This document shows positions 25,842 through 40,800 of a stretch of 64,000 nt of DNA, in pieces. Source of the stretch: Chionis minor (lineage: Eukaryota > Chordata > Aves > Charadriiformes > Chionididae); the NCBI GenBank assembly GCA_013398295.1, contig VZSF01007912.1:85707-149706 (forward strand). The letters run 5' to 3'. Position 1 is the first letter of the stretch, and every line of letters starts with the position of its first letter. Below the pieces are notes generated by a model. It saw only the letters and a program-made list of their open reading frames with translations, had not been told where the DNA came from and made no database searches. Made by a program: the position numbers and the translations under genes.

Positions 25842-28800
25842 CTGTAAAGATATTGAGAAGGTTTGTCAATTCATAAAGCCAGGCTGTATTAATATTAAGT
25901 GTATCACAGAAATTACTTACTTTGGATAATTACATTGATTACATACAGCTTTTTAGTGCAGTGCATTGTTCTCATTTAGAAACCAAACAGACAAGATTTA
26001 TGTACAAAACTAGTCAGCACACCACTAATGTAGATTTCAAAATTTACTTTAGAACTAGAATAAAGTCACATAACCTTTGTCACACAGCAAATTGTACAAT
26101 CAACAAATTACCAATTAATCTTGGATAGAAAAAGAAGGATTTTTTTGTTTGTTTCCAGCAACTACTCACATGAATGCAAGAATTCAGTAATACACACTTC
26201 TATGAAATCCATGGTGCAGCAAGCTTTTTCACATGCTAAATTGAACAGGTAACCTCTGGAAGAACTTACTTACTAACAAATCAGACTGTTTTCTTTCTCT
26301 GTCATAAAAGACAACACCCATCTAGGACTGTGCTTCTCTCCCCCATTTTGAGAAAATCCCTATTGCTACGTAGAAAAACAGCCAAGTCATTCCAATTCCA
26401 AAACTGATCAAGCTTATTTTGAATAAGCTATACCTACACCTAAAAGGCAACAAACCAGAACAGGGAGGCAACAGGAGGATAGAGGACAACAGAAACGCAC
26501 CAACTGGACAAACTGCAGAACAGTAAGCACAAACACAATCTCAGTGCCAGAATTATGGAAGGATAGCAAAATAGAAACAAAGAGTGATTAACTAGTCATG
26601 TTTGTTTAGAGCACTGTGTAGTCATATACATAAGAGTGAAAAAAGGCATAAAAGTTATTTGAGAACACAGATCTAACTACAGAGATCAAGAGAGCTGTTT
26701 CCCAAAAGTAAGTCAGATTCCAGAACACATCCTCTGGAGAAGATGCAAGTCTCACTTTAAAATATGCTAAATCAAGGGATGGGAAAACACCGTGGGTGGC
26801 AAGAGCATGTACTGCAGAGTTTTGTCTTTAGTTTCATGCATGAACTCCTTGTTGAGTAAGTACAAATCTCTTAATTACTTTACAAGGAAGGAAGTGCACA
26901 GATTACTAGTAAAGGACACCTAATAGGTTTTTTTAAAAACAAAGTGGACCTAGAATTTCAAGAGCTTCTTTACGGATAAAAAATTATACACATAAAATCC
27001 CACTAAACTTCCATACATAATACCACGTCTGTTCCCAAGACAACTCTTAGCCCACTAAACTTCCCATTGTAACTAAGAACTTAATACTGGATCTGACTAT
27101 TACTATGATTTGCTGCCAATACTACTTTTCATAACACAGAACGTTTCCACCTTTGAAATCTCTACTCTCTTTACTTGTAAATATTCAATCTGCCATTCTA
27201 AAAAATGTGGCTTTGCAGTAGTTTCTAAGGCAGCAGCGCTCATCCCGTGGTTCACTGGCCAAACTGATCCTGTTGCAGTTGTTCGTCTTCCTTACAGCCC
27301 CTAGAGACTCTCAGTGCAAGACATGAACTGAACAGACTATTTCGTTCAGTGGCAGTCAGCTGTGGGGCAGGGAGACAGACTTCTGCTGCCAGGCAAAGAG
27401 CCTGGGAGAAGAAAATTGTCTTGAGAACTCCAGTAAATAATTCAGAGAGGGATACTTATAATTGCAATAATTCCTTCCTTCGCTTTCTCTAGTGCCTTTC
27501 AGGTAGCAGAATTTAGGCATATATTTTGTGGACGTGCAATAAATTCACTACAGTAAGGGGAGCAATCGTAACATTTACCTCTCTCCTGTCACTATGTAAC
27601 ATTCTTGGCCCAAACAGTGTGCTGCAGTAGCACTGTTCTGTGGGGTGAGGTGGTGAGCTGAATCAGTCTGTTCCCACAAAATGATTAGCTGGTCACTGCA
27701 AACACACACTTAAGCTGAAACCACTGAAAAAGCATTGCTTGTGAAACATTTATTTTTCCCCTAAAAAAACCCTGAGAGATTTAACAGATATTTGACAGTT
27801 ACTATCCTAGTTGTCCTGGGAGAAGACAGGCTTCTTTTGCAGGTGCTGATTATTTCTACCGCTTAGACAGCACTCTCAGATTACAATCCACGTGGAAATC
27901 AAAAGGGCTTCAAAGCTGTTCTTTGATGTTTACCTCAGAAAACCTGAAGGAACTTAGCCTAGAAGAGAAAAGGACCTATGCAGTAACTGACCTACCAGTA
28001 TTCATCTTGAATCATAGTTTAACGAACTTGAACTTACAAAACTCTCCACCAATGTATCAGCATTTAGAGTATAAAAGATATAACTGTTAACTGAAGTAAC
28101 TTTAAAGTATAAAGAGAACTTTTAGTTTACACATGGGACTGCTTTCCACCCTCATGCACATTTGCACTTCAGAAAAGTTACAGACTCTCAAGACCTGAGT
28201 TTCTAAACCAGCTTCACTGAATGTAAGGTAAGAAGGTCATGACTACCTAAGGAGGACACCATTTAATAAACTCAGTGTTAATAAATAAGAAAAATGGCCC
28301 CTTAGCTAGGCAGAAAGATTCCTGCCTGCATTCAATAGAACAAGAAGGAAATAATAAAGTTCAGGTCAAGAGGACTTTAATTTTCAGAAGTACAACACTG
28401 CCTGGAAGTATAATGAAAAGTGCATAAAAGTAAAAAGATTCCACAGTATTCTCCACTTCCCCAAAGTAAAAGCAATCAACATTTTATGTTTGTGTTATGT
28501 TCTTTTCTTAAAATACACACACAACAATATATATAAACTCTCCCTCTTTGGCAGGGTAATCAAACAAACAAGAACAGTTGCCCTCTTAAGCCACCAGGCA
28601 AAGCACAAATGTTAAACGTGCTCTGAAGGTAGCACAATAGCTACGAGGGTACAGTTGCAGTTCAGGGAAAAAAAGCAAACATGAAGGCAACGCTAGTTGT
28701 TCAAAAAGCATATGGATGAATTCACAGACAACAAATCTGAAAACTTATTGAAGGGGACAGAGGTGTGTATCTCTAAAATCCTCAATACAACAACTATGAA

Positions 28801-31800
28801 TGAGGGCAGTAAGTGAGCAGAAATGGCCAAACACAGTTCTTCCCAAATGGCATGACCACTGTCAGAGGGGAAAAAAAGGTGTTAAATTGCGTAACTCAAT
28901 AGGATATCTCTTACAACATGTTTTTAGTAGAATGCAGAGATCAAATTGCTTTAGGTATTTTACAAAAAGCACAACTATTTTGAAAGATGAACAAACGGAT
29001 GAGTTTTGTCACATCTTTCACAGCAAACTTTATCCTCCATTACAAGCATCCAAAACAGTTTAATTGTCTATTACAACACGATACTGGTTTCTCTTACACT
29101 AAAAATCTCTAGCCTGACCAAAGAAGTGTTTATTAGAAAAGCATGCCTCAACTCTGACCTAGAGCTATGCCTACTTCTGGTAGGCATAACACCTTAAGAT
29201 TTAATTGATTCTACTTTAGTAAATTCACCCATCCCTTGTTGAGCACAGTAAAAACCATCTTCACCCACTGTACATTTCAGTACTTGGGATCTTTCAATTT
29301 TTGAGGATTAATATGATGCTAGTGGTAATAGTGGGTTAATTAAGTTTTTTGGAGGCTGGCCTAGCATACATGCAGCAGCTGTTTGTTAATCTAAACATTA
29401 AAATTGTGTGTCCAAATAAATGGAAGGCAAAGTCCTTCCTAACATACTGAAAAGTTTCAAGTATAAAACCTCACATTTTCATTTTTTTCCCCCACTTAAG
29501 TATGGTTTGCAGTTTTATAATGTATGGGCAATTTTGCTGGATTGCAGAATATCTCACATTGGAAGGGACCCATAAGGATCACCGAGTCCAACTACCTGCT
29601 CCTCGCAGGGAAATATTAGAACTTTAATCCCTATAGGTTCAGAAGGAGTGGCACTGTTTGAGTGTTTTAAACATACCAACAAAAACTTTGGTTTTGATCT
29701 TTATGTTTAATTTACCACATTATCAATGTTTTATTTTAGTTGATATTGGTCAGGCCTGAACCATCAGAGATGGCCACAAGTGTGCTATGGTGAAAACCAT
29801 TTAGTGAATCCAATACATCAAAATCATGATAGTAATTGATTATGGCTGATCACTATGATTAGCACAACAGCAATGCCTGAAAACAATCATGTGTAATCTG
29901 AACTTTTGAAGTTTTCAAACTGCATCTAAGTTTCTTATAGTGTAATGAATCAAACCAAGCATTGCTGATTGCAAAATTAAAATATCTGAACATGGCATTA
30001 GGAAGTCCTCAGTGAAATGTTAACTTCAGAAGAAAGTGTGTAATAATGTCCCTTTTGAGAAACTACCTTTGAGAGAGTATATATCTACCCTTAAGTCACA
30101 CTAGGCGTTTATCAGTAATCCTGTGTATGCACTGTAATTATGAGAAAAAAAGTCATATTACTATTTCATTTTGTTTTAAACAACGCAAGTTGGTTTTTTT
30201 ATACAAAATAATTATGTTGGTTATATCTGGTTTTTCATATTGTAAGAAATGTCTGAACTTGAATACCTACACAAATTATGGTAATGCGTGAAGCTACAGT
30301 TCAAAGTACTTGAATCGTAAAACCGTAATTCAACAAAATGTTTTTTACTATGCTTCATGAATAGAAAAAAACAAATAAAATCAAAATATTGGGGTTTAAA
30401 TCCATGCAACCATTACAATAGGTCAAAACTCGAAAAAAAGCCCCAATAAAAACTAAACCTAAAGCATTGTCAGTGACTTCAATACTGCACAAAGTATTTA
30501 CCAAAGAGTAAAAACAACATTATAAAGCTGTTTGCTTTATGAAGCTGCAAAATTACTACTTAAACCTGCTGGAGTACACACTGCAACCACTAATGAATAT
30601 TAAAATCACATCTCAAATACTTCCTGTAAAACACACCAGGAAATTCCATCAAATGATTCTTCACAGTACTTAATTCACCATTTTTGATTAATGTACTTTC
30701 CAAGGTCAAACCAAATGTCAGGGGATTACCTGCCTCTCACAGAAGATTTTTAAACGCTTGCAGGGATTCTAGGAAGAAACTTAGAGCTAAACCACTTGGT
30801 TTAAGGAGCTCTTAATACCCCTCTAGGGACAGCAATTTGAAAAGATAGAGTAAGTGTTATAGCACACACAAGATTAAGGAAGGAGCTCTCCTGCAGTTTT
30901 CGTATTGCTCCAGTTTTAATATTTAGCCAAACACTACAGGATCACCAGGCAGTTTAGTAAATTTTAACTATGCCATAATTTGGAGCCATGGTTGACCCAA
31001 GACAGAATGTAATGCAGTCTTGGGGGGGGGGAGAGGTGGGAGGTAAGAGGCAGGAAATAAGATGTATAAAATTTAACCTTACTCAGAAATAATCAGTTCC
31101 AGTTGCCCCTTAAAATACGCAAGAGAGGTAGCAGCATGGCATACTCTGTTTTGGCCGGCATAATATTCTAGGCTTTCGTATTTCTACCAATGAAACCCCT
31201 TTTCATTCTGCATGCAGCTACAGCTCCTTTTTCAAGCACCTACTTCGCTTAACTTTTAACCTCCTTAAAGTCTCATCCCACATAAAATTATAGCTGAATG
31301 TTACTTTCTATACAAAGGTCAAACGCATTGTTATTAACACAAATTGGTATTTGGATTTTGCCCAGCCTATTTCTTCATAAAGATTTTTAGTTATTTTCCT
31401 TGCTAAAATGCAGCAATGAGAAGTTTTCTTTTCTTAGAAAATGCACACATCTAAGTAGAAATACATATCCCAGGCAACGTGCAGGAAACTGTGCATGCAA
31501 ACAACATGATTTCCTGTGATCAGGTATTTCCAAACAGCAGCCTCCCAACATAAGTTTCTAGCCAAATTTAAATATCCGCAGGTCTTATACTGCACAGCTA
31601 CGGAACACAGACTTGCATGGAAACAAAAGAAAAGAAAGGAATAGAGCTGTGGCCAAAGTTATGCGAGTGGCAGATGACCTTTAGCCTTGACTTTTTTTTC
31701 CTCTTTAGAAAAGAAGTTATACGGATGCATTAACCCTACAGATATGGAAATATCCCAGGTACCTGCTGTCAAATTACAAATAGCTGGTGTTTCTTTAGCT

Positions 31801-34800
31801 TATCAAAACTAATAAAAATTGAACTAGGCTTTCAAAATGATGATGATAAACAGGCTTGTAAAAATATTTTCCCCACATTTCTTCAAGAATAAGCACGAAT
31901 TATAGTCATGGAGAGAATGAGACCACTTGGGCTTTTGCAGCTAATAGTATAAGGCAACTGTGGGTAGAAAGGACACTACAGGAGTAGCTAAAGGGACTTC
32001 AGCTTCATCCTTCCTATCCGTTTCAAGTCTCTTATTCTCAAATTTCATCTGAAATTCGCCCATCCCCTACAAAAACAGTGCTACAGAGACAGCTGAGCAA
32101 GCTTTTAGTACACAGCAACAAGCAAACACTACCTGCCATTGACAAACAAACAACACAGAGACTAAGTGAGCAGTACAACAGAGGAACTGGGTTCTACTGT
32201 ACACCTACAAAAACTGTAGTCAGGAGCCCACCCTCTGGAACAGGTAGGGCACACTGCAAAAACACTGAAAAAATTCCCAAACCAGCAGCTGAAGTGGAAT
32301 TGAAGATAACTCAGTTTTCCCCCTTGATTTGCCACCAATGTTTCTCCGATTCCATAAACTAACACAAGGAACTAAATATGCTTAATTTGGAGGCTGTGAC
32401 TGGCAGGAAACTAATTACAGAAAATGAACTTGAAATAGGGACAAGCAAGGTAAATGTGGGGCCTATTGCAAGGAAGCAGTAGGAATATGCAGGTAAGAGC
32501 GTTAAAGGACTGAACAACATCACCTGTTCTGCAGGCAACTAACCTTTGTATTTGCTTAGCTATAACATGGAACTGCAGCCTAATGTTGGTAGACAGCATG
32601 CTCATCTCACTGATGGGACAGTATGGCAAGAATGACTGTGTACAAGCACTCTTTCACTCTTATGTCATTAAAACTACTGCAGAATATCACAAATTAAACT
32701 TCTGAAGACAACCCAAGTATCTGTCTGGGCAGATTTAAATATGACTGCACGTTGGCTGTATGTTCATCATAGAATGGTTTGAGTTGGAAGGGACCTTGAA
32801 GATCATCAAGTTCCAACCCCCCTGCCATGGGCAGAGACACCTCCCACTAGAGCTGGTTGCTCAAAGCCCCATCCAGCCTGGCCTTAAACACTTCCAGGGA
32901 TGGGACACTCACAGCTTCCCTGGACAACCTGTTCCAGTGCCTCACCACCCTCACGGTAAAGAATTTCTTCCTAATATCTAATCTAAATCTACCCTCTTCC
33001 AGTTTAAAATTGTTACCCCTCATCCTATCACTACAGTCCCTGATAAAGAGTCCCTCCCCATCTTTCCTGTGGAAAAGTACTGGAAGGGTGCTATAAGGTC
33101 TCACACTTAAGCCTTCTCTTCTCCAGGCTGAACAACCCCAACTCTCTCAGCCTGTCTTCACAGCAGAGGTGCTCTAGCCCGCTCACCATCTTTGTGGCCG
33201 TCCTCCGGGCTGGCTACAACTTGTCCTTCTTATATGCTGGGGACCCCAGAGCTAGATGCAGTAGTCCAGGTGGGGTCTCACGAGAGCTGAATAGAGGGGC
33301 AGAATCACCTCCCTCGACCTGCTGGCCACACTTCTTTTGATACAGCCCAGGATATGGTTGGCCTTTTGGGCTGTGAATGCACATTGCTGGCTCGCATTGA
33401 GGTTCTCATCCACCAACACCCTCAAGTNTTCTCTTCTCCAGGCTGAACAACCCCAACTCTCTCAGCCTGTCTTCACAGCAGAGGTGCTCTAGCCCGCTCA
33501 CCATCTTTGTGGCCGTCCTCCGGGCTGGCTACAACTTGTCCTTCTTATATGCTGGGGACCCCAGAGCTAGATGCAGTAGTCCAGGTGGGGTCTCACGAGA
33601 GCTGAATAGAGGGGCAGAATCACCTCCCTCGACCTGCTGGCCACACTTCTTTTGATACAGCCCAGGATATGGTTGGCCTTTTGGGCTGTGAATGCACATT
33701 GCTGGCTCGCATTGAGGTTCTCATCCACCAACACCCTCAAGTCCCTCTCCTCAAGGGCTGCTCTTAATCCATTCTCTACCCAGCCTGTATTTGTGCATGG
33801 GATTGCCACAACCCACGTGCAGGGCCTGCACCTTGGCCTTGTTGAACTTCATGAGGTCAGCACGACCCCACCTCTCAAGCCTGTCCAGGTCAACTTAATC
33901 TGCATGTTAGATGTAGTCCTACTGCAGTCTTATGCTCTTCCTCAACATATTCTTAAAAATACTGCAGAATAAAGTAGGAAGTTCTGCTTCTGAGACAGTG
34001 AGCTTGTCCAAGGTATCACCCTGCTATGGTACTGTCAAACCAGACCAGTGGTTTAGGAAGCTCTTGCAAATTTGAAACATCTCTCTCCCTCCAGCACCTT
34101 CACATAAAACTTCACATGTGGGCAGTTCCCAGAGGAAGCTTGCTTCCTCAGAAACTGTGAAGCCATTTCATTCTGATGCAATGTTAACCTCAATGAGCAT
34201 GAGCTGGTTAGCTAGTTGGGGCTATACCAAGAATGTCTGGGAGCCGTACTTGAAAACTAGAATTCGCTTTCTACTGCTTCTCAGAAGACATCAAAAGGAC
34301 AAAGAGCTAGGAATTTAGGACTAAGGGCAACATCTTTTGTTTTCTTCCTCCTGCAATCACTCCAAATGTAGTGTAACAGTTAAGTTTTACAGTTAGTGTT
34401 GCCTGTGTGTCCAACAAATTAATATAATTAGCATAACAATTCTTGCTTTAATATAAGAAAAAACCTAAATTGGTCCATCAGCTTTATAACTAATAACTGA
34501 GCTTCTGAGGCAAAAAGCAGCCTCTTATCTTCAGAACAATGAAAGAACTATTTTTTAACTTGTCTTTACAGTGTCCATTCTGAACTCTTATGCTGAAAAG
34601 AGTGATAAGGAACAGAACTAGAACTATTTCAAGTCATCCTAGCACCTTGGAAGTCTTCCACCAACTTACCAGTAAAAGAGCAATGTATATGAAGGACAAA
34701 GTTTGGCACATCACATCCAGTGCATCAGCTAGATTTCGATGGATTATTAAAAGCTTTGTAGCTCAGATATCATAATTACATGCCTAAAAAAATCCTAATA

Positions 34801-37800
34801 CTCTTTATGACTTTAAATATTTCACCACATTTCAAATACAGATCTGTGTAAAGCCATCAGAGGTCTGGTCCAAAGAAGAGTAACAAAGCTGGTGAAGGGT
34901 CTAGAGTACAAGTCCTCTGAGGAGCAGCGAGGGAACTAGGGTTGTTTAGTCTGGAGAAAAGAAGGCTCAAGGGAGACATTATTGCTCTCTACAACTACCT
35001 GAAAAGAGGGTGTAGAAAAGTGGGTGAAAATCTCTTTTCCCCGGTAAAGAGTGATAGGACAAGCGTAAACAGCTTGAAGGTGTACCAGGGGAGGTTTAGA
35101 TTGGCTATTAGGAAAAAATTCTTCACTGAAAGGGTTGCCAAGCATTGGAACAGGCTGCCCAGGGAAGTGGTTAAGTCATCATCCCTGGAGGTATTTAGAA
35201 GACAAGCAGGCACTTAGGGACATGGTTTAGTGGTGGACTTAAGTGTTAGATTTATGGTTGGACTCTATGATCTTAATAGTCTTTTGCAATCTAAATGATT
35301 TTATGATTGTATCAGTTCAGCTTATATGGGCTGCCAGTGATTCCCAGATAAACTACCAGCCTTCACTATTCCAAAAAGTCATTTCTATTTTAGACAGTGT
35401 CATCACAGTATTCAACTTCCATGTGTGATAAGCATTACCTAAGAACCCCAAAACAGTTCTTTCTGAGGGATAGCAAGAGTAACAAGCTGTGCTTTATCAT
35501 AGGAAAACCTGGTTGAAATGTACTTGAAATTCTGTAAAAAAAATTGCTGCTTTTTAAGGGACAACAGTTGGTGTAATGGCTTCAACTATTAGTATCATCT
35601 AATGGTATGCCATGACATGTACATTAAAAATTTTTGTACAGACTGTACTGAAAAGAGCCAATGTAGCTCAAGAGCTGGCTCAGTACTTTTCCAGTTAAGT
35701 TCTTACAAGTGTAAACTGTTTCTAATACAAGCTTACAAAAAGTCTGGCTGTGTTTCACTGTGCAACTGCATGATCACCAGTACCAACAACAGAAAGCACA
35801 GGTTTACAGCAGCACAGGTTACTTCAGCTTAAGATCAAGGGACCACTCTAATCATTCAAGTTAAAGAGCTTAGAATCTTGAATCAGTGTCTCTACTACTT
35901 ATATGTATTTATTATCCTCTGAAAGTGAATTATGCCCAAATACTTTTAATACTTTTACTGCTTTCAGTGAAAGATTGTTTAAATAATGCTCTGCAGTCAC
36001 AGTATATGAAAGAGTAACCAGCTTACTTTCTCATTAGATGAATGAATCTTCTACAGTAACAGAAAGTTTACAAAAATCTTGGAGGTCACCTTGATTAAGC
36101 TAATCTTTTCATATTTGGTATTTTTATTAAGGTACATTTTTTGCATTTTAGGTCTGATTAATGTCTGAAACATTTGTTGGAACAGTCCTCCTCCTCTCAG
36201 TAGCTCAAAAGTCTCACACAAAAGGTTTACAAATATCCCCACAATTCATATACTGTAGAAGGCAGTACAGAATGTTAGCTTAAAACAAATCAATTTCCAA
36301 ATCAACAGCTGCATTGTGGAATTATTTATATTAAATATAATTTTAGCAGGTGAAAAGGAACAATCTCTTATTCCTTACATCAAACTGCTAACTTTTTTAT
36401 AGTTGTGGTATGCAAACAGACTAAGGAGATATGCATCACTGTTCATCGGTTCTCAAAACTTGTGAAAGTACAGAAAATATTAATTATTTTTGGTTTTCTG
36501 TTTAAAAATACGTTAAGGAGGTTACTAACTTCTAGTCCAAAAGCTTAAGGGCTATTCTATGACAGAGGCCACATATGCAAGAGATCAACTAACAGGGTAA
36601 ATGAAAGCAGCTGAAAGTAGGTATATGTAAAATAATGAAGCTTCTTAGAAGTATGTAGAAGTATAGTATTTACAAAAGCAACAAAGAGCAGCTTTGAAGA
36701 AAAATCTTAAATATATTGGTCCATCATTTGCAGTTCCACTATTTACATACACTAACATCAGACATTCAATATTTGTCCTGCATTGGAAGTAAAAATAAAA
36801 TACACCCCACTCCAAAAGTAACTAGGAAGAATATTAAACAGTCCTAGTTAAACATTCAGTAATTTTTAGAACTTTCAGTAAGAGCTGAACTACTTGTTCT
36901 CCTACATACCTGCTACCAAAGAACATAAAAAAACACACTATGTTACAAGCAAGGTGTGACAAGAGATGTTCAAACAAGGGTCATAAGATATTTGTATTAA
37001 GAGAAAGAACTACCTTTTAATAGAAGATCTCCCTCAAAAAAGAGTGAGCTGATGAGCAAAGTTCCAATTCATAAATATTTCATCAGCTAGCCAAGGTGAA
37101 TGGAAGCAAGCAGATGGGGTACAACATTTAGCATGGAGAGACCTGAATACACAAGCTTTCCCAAACTATCCAGTTGCAGTAACATTTTTCTAACCTCATC
37201 TCCTCATCCGAGTTCACTTTCTTATAACATTCTGCACATCTTTGTAAGATTGCCTTATGTTTATGGTTGTTAAACGTAACAAATTCCAGTGAAATCATAC
37301 CAAGTACACAGATCAATACATTTTCACAAGCTGCGTGAAAAATAGCTAGCTCAGGAAGCACCTTAATGCCCTTGCTGACAAGGGCTACAATGAATGCACA
37401 ACCCTTACTATCTGCCAGACAATTAAGGTTTGAACTCAACTTTTGAGACATCTTATTTATTATTGGAGCGACTTACTCAGAATGTAAAATGCTTCAAAAC
37501 AGAAACAGAAAGAAATACAACATGGGATAAAGGATACCTTTTTTGGTAACATGTCTATAACGATCCTAAATGAAAGATCCGTCCTCACAAAAAATTTAAT
37601 CAAGTCAGAGGCACCATTTGAATCCTGAATTAACAGTTGTGGCACTTCTTCACAGAAAGGCATAACTAACATTAGACAAAATCAGAGAAGTGAAAAGTGA
37701 AATTCATGCGGCATTAAGGAAAACCATTTTACCTTTGAAGCAGCATATGAAAACATTACATGGCATGAAATCCTTTGGCGAAATGATTTAAGTGGATTCA

Positions 37801-40800
37801 TATACTGAAAATGCACGGTTAACCTCCTCTTTTCAGAGTAAGTGAGGTGTAACAAGAAGGAGTACATATAAATGAAGAAGAAACATTGCTTGAATTAACT
37901 ACTTCTTTCTAAAATTGATCACCTTTGTAATATGAATCAAAGGGAGAACAGAAACAGATTAAGCTTATTCTTCCCAGGACAAAATTTACAAGCACTCTAA
38001 CAGAGAAAGCTTATCTTCCTACTTTTACTTCCCTCACTCTGCCAATCCAGATGGACTTTCAGCTGTCTGGCAAAAGCAGAGGGAAACCACACCTCTGAGT
38101 AACTTCACAGTGGAGATTCCATCACATGAAACGCTTAAGCAGCAGTTGCCAAAGCTAAATCCCACTCCTCCCTGTCTGCTGAAGGAATGCTTTTTTTTTC
38201 TTGCCTGTTTTGCTGTTAATTGGTCTCTAGCTGGAGCTCACAATACTCTCTTAGTGGTCACTATCACTTTTGCTACACTGCAAAAGTCCTGGAACTTTCT
38301 CCTTTAACTATCTTCTCCATAATCAGAGTACCCTCTCTGGTTTAGCAACGTAAACAGCATTTGTTTGATGTTCTGAACTTACCTGCAGCATCGTAGTCTT
38401 TTTGGAAAAAAACCAGAATCATAGTAATACACTTTGCTAATGGATAACTTGTTCTAAACATTTTTATCTCACCTTTGACAGAAGCAATTTCACACAGGAA
38501 ACATGGCCCTCATAGACTGCTGATAGGAGTGGTGTGATATTATGCTTGTCTGGAGCCTGTAAATTAAGACACAGTTATTTGAAGCACAGTTTCACATAGC
38601 ATTAAAAGGTTTCACTTAACTTTGTGATTTTGTTTTGTCAACAGTACAGTGAAGATAAAGATTTAAGAATATTATCCAGAAATGCATTCCCTTTGAATTT
38701 TTTCCTCTCATTTTTAAAAAGAAAGGTCATTATTTTAAAAAAAACAGTTAACAGCAAAATATTTCTTCCATAAGACTTCCAGGTATCCCAAAGTTTGTCT
38801 GGTTTTTTAGGCCAATGATAGAAATTGTGGGGTTTCAGTTGACAAGTTTTGCCCGATTTAAAAACAGTAGTCCTAATTCTCCCATTTCTCAGCCAGCCTG
38901 ACTTCAGAAACCAGTTTTGGCTGAAACACTGGGCTGTCTTCTCCTCTCTCAACTATAGTCCTGGAAAGAATAAGAAGTGGAGCAAATGAAGTGCTCTTAT
39001 TTTTCTTATTTTTTCTCCTCCTCTCCAGTTAGAACTCCTGAGGAAGTGATAATCTTTCCAGACACCATGAAAAAAATCCAAGCTATTTTGTTAAGGGCTA
39101 AAGCTAAGATGTGTTGTACGTAGACTTTCAGACAAGCATTCTAAAGCACAGCATTTGAGTGTATGGTTAAAGCATTTAGAAACTTCACTTTATGGAGAAC
39201 TACACTATTTTGAAGTGCCAATATAGCCCAGCCAAGCCTTCTCATGACAGAAAGCCATGCATTCCAAGCTACAGCAAAATTACTAAGTTTGTACAAGTAA
39301 GAATGTCTCAAAAAGAAAAAAAGGGAGAAGCACAGTAATTAAGCAGAGTTGATCCTGCCCTGACCAAGCATGCATTGCACTGTCTTCTGAAGTCCCTTCC
39401 AATAAATCTAATATGTATTTCATGCAAGCTGTCTTTAGATGCGATTACTGAATTTATTTTTCTAATCATGGTCAAATTAAACTTAAATTTTTATAGCAAC
39501 AACTTCTCCAAAAAGAACATGTAATAAACGTATATTTTTAAATGCATCAAATTGTTTAATTTGATCTAAGTCTTTCAGTAATCATTTAGGTACTTACACC
39601 AATCCCTTATATGCATCTGTGTATGTGGGAAGACCCTAACACCCTTATCTGTTTACAAATTGGTGTACATACATTAATATCAGCTCCTTTCAATAGCAGA
39701 AATTCCAGAATCTCAAGCTGTCCACAGTCTGCTGCATAGTGAAGAGGCTTCCTCCCGCCTTCAAGTGTCCGATTGACGTCTTCACCCTTCAATGTAAACA
39801 TAATAAGCAAAATTTCAGAGCTAACATAAGAAGAAGAGCTTGAAAAAAAATCCAACACCTTCAAATATGCTGAAGAATGTTGATCCAAATATTTAAATAA
39901 TTGCACAAGGAAAATGAAAATTAAGGTGCTAAATTTCCTTTCCCTCATCTATGCATTTAAGACTATAAGACAACACCTTGGTCCTTCCTTCCACACTGCA
40001 TCTCAAGCATTGGGAGTACACAAGTGTGCTAGGTAACTCATGTGATTAAAAAAATAAGTTTAAAAAAAATCATTACAGCTTGTAAAAATGCTCACATGGG
40101 CTCATTTTGCTTCTTCTTCCTCCCAGCGGGGATCCTAGTTTTCTGGTTAAGTTATTTTGCCTGTTTTTACACATATTGAAATTTTGCACACTTAGAAATC
40201 ACATGCCTAGAAATAAGTCAGCGCCATAACTACTAGCATGTGAGTACAAACCATACATCACTTAAACCCCAATTATAAAACTGTTCATTCTGTTTTATAA
40301 ATAGCACCTGCCAGTTCTGCATGACATAAAAAAGTCTAAAGACAGTCCGCAAATCAGGACGCAGGAAGTTGTATTCTAATAACCCTTGTACTAGTGGATT
40401 GAGACATCTCTTAAGGCGTAAACAAAATTTAATTTAGTGAGTGCCTAATCAGCTTTGTTTCTTCACCTTGGGTTGTGCAACTAAGGATAAACTGATTTGC
40501 TGCACTTCAGTAACGACAAGAAGTTACTGGAAACCGAATACTGACAAGCTATGTGGTAAGTGACTTCTTGTTTGTATGTGCAAGCGATTGTTAGTATTTT
40601 AGGGAGGGGCTAAATTTAGGATCATAGTTCAAGTCCTGCATCGCCACATAAAAACAATCAAAAGCATTTCAGCTGCAGCACTAATTCATAGTTCTCTACT
40701 GAGCTCCTGTAGTTCCCTCGCTCCTGCCCCAAATCTCTGGAAAGTTCACAGAATAAAGAGCTTGACATGTACCTCCCAGATATCACCTCCTTCTAAGAAC

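Larger units (their letters stand above)
25842..38472 (-). other. MTPN: MTPN intron 3 (about 12.6 kb)
   Basis: Phase-0 intron between K90 and G91 codons. It contains two substantial CR1 fragments (32766-33891 on minus, 34855-35308 on plus), a small CR1 remnant near 29545 and a 10-G run at 31022-31031. No other exon or RNA gene is recognisable. The strand reading as mRNA sense looks T-rich and A-poor in places, as expected for transcribed minus-strand sequence. Confidence 0.9.

Noticed and set aside
32847..33809. Minus-strand frames with reverse-transcriptase-like sequence as possible genes
   Set aside because: They are pieces of a truncated CR1 LINE with no complete ORF and an artefactual duplication. 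They are annotated as a mobile element.
34942..35217. 91-codon frame on the plus strand with conserved-looking sequence
   Set aside because: It is the C-terminal part of CR1 ORF2, not a host gene.
39607..39948. 113-codon frame around MTPN exon 2
   Set aside because: Only 39673-39786 matches myotrophin. The flanks are intron sequence that happens to stay open.
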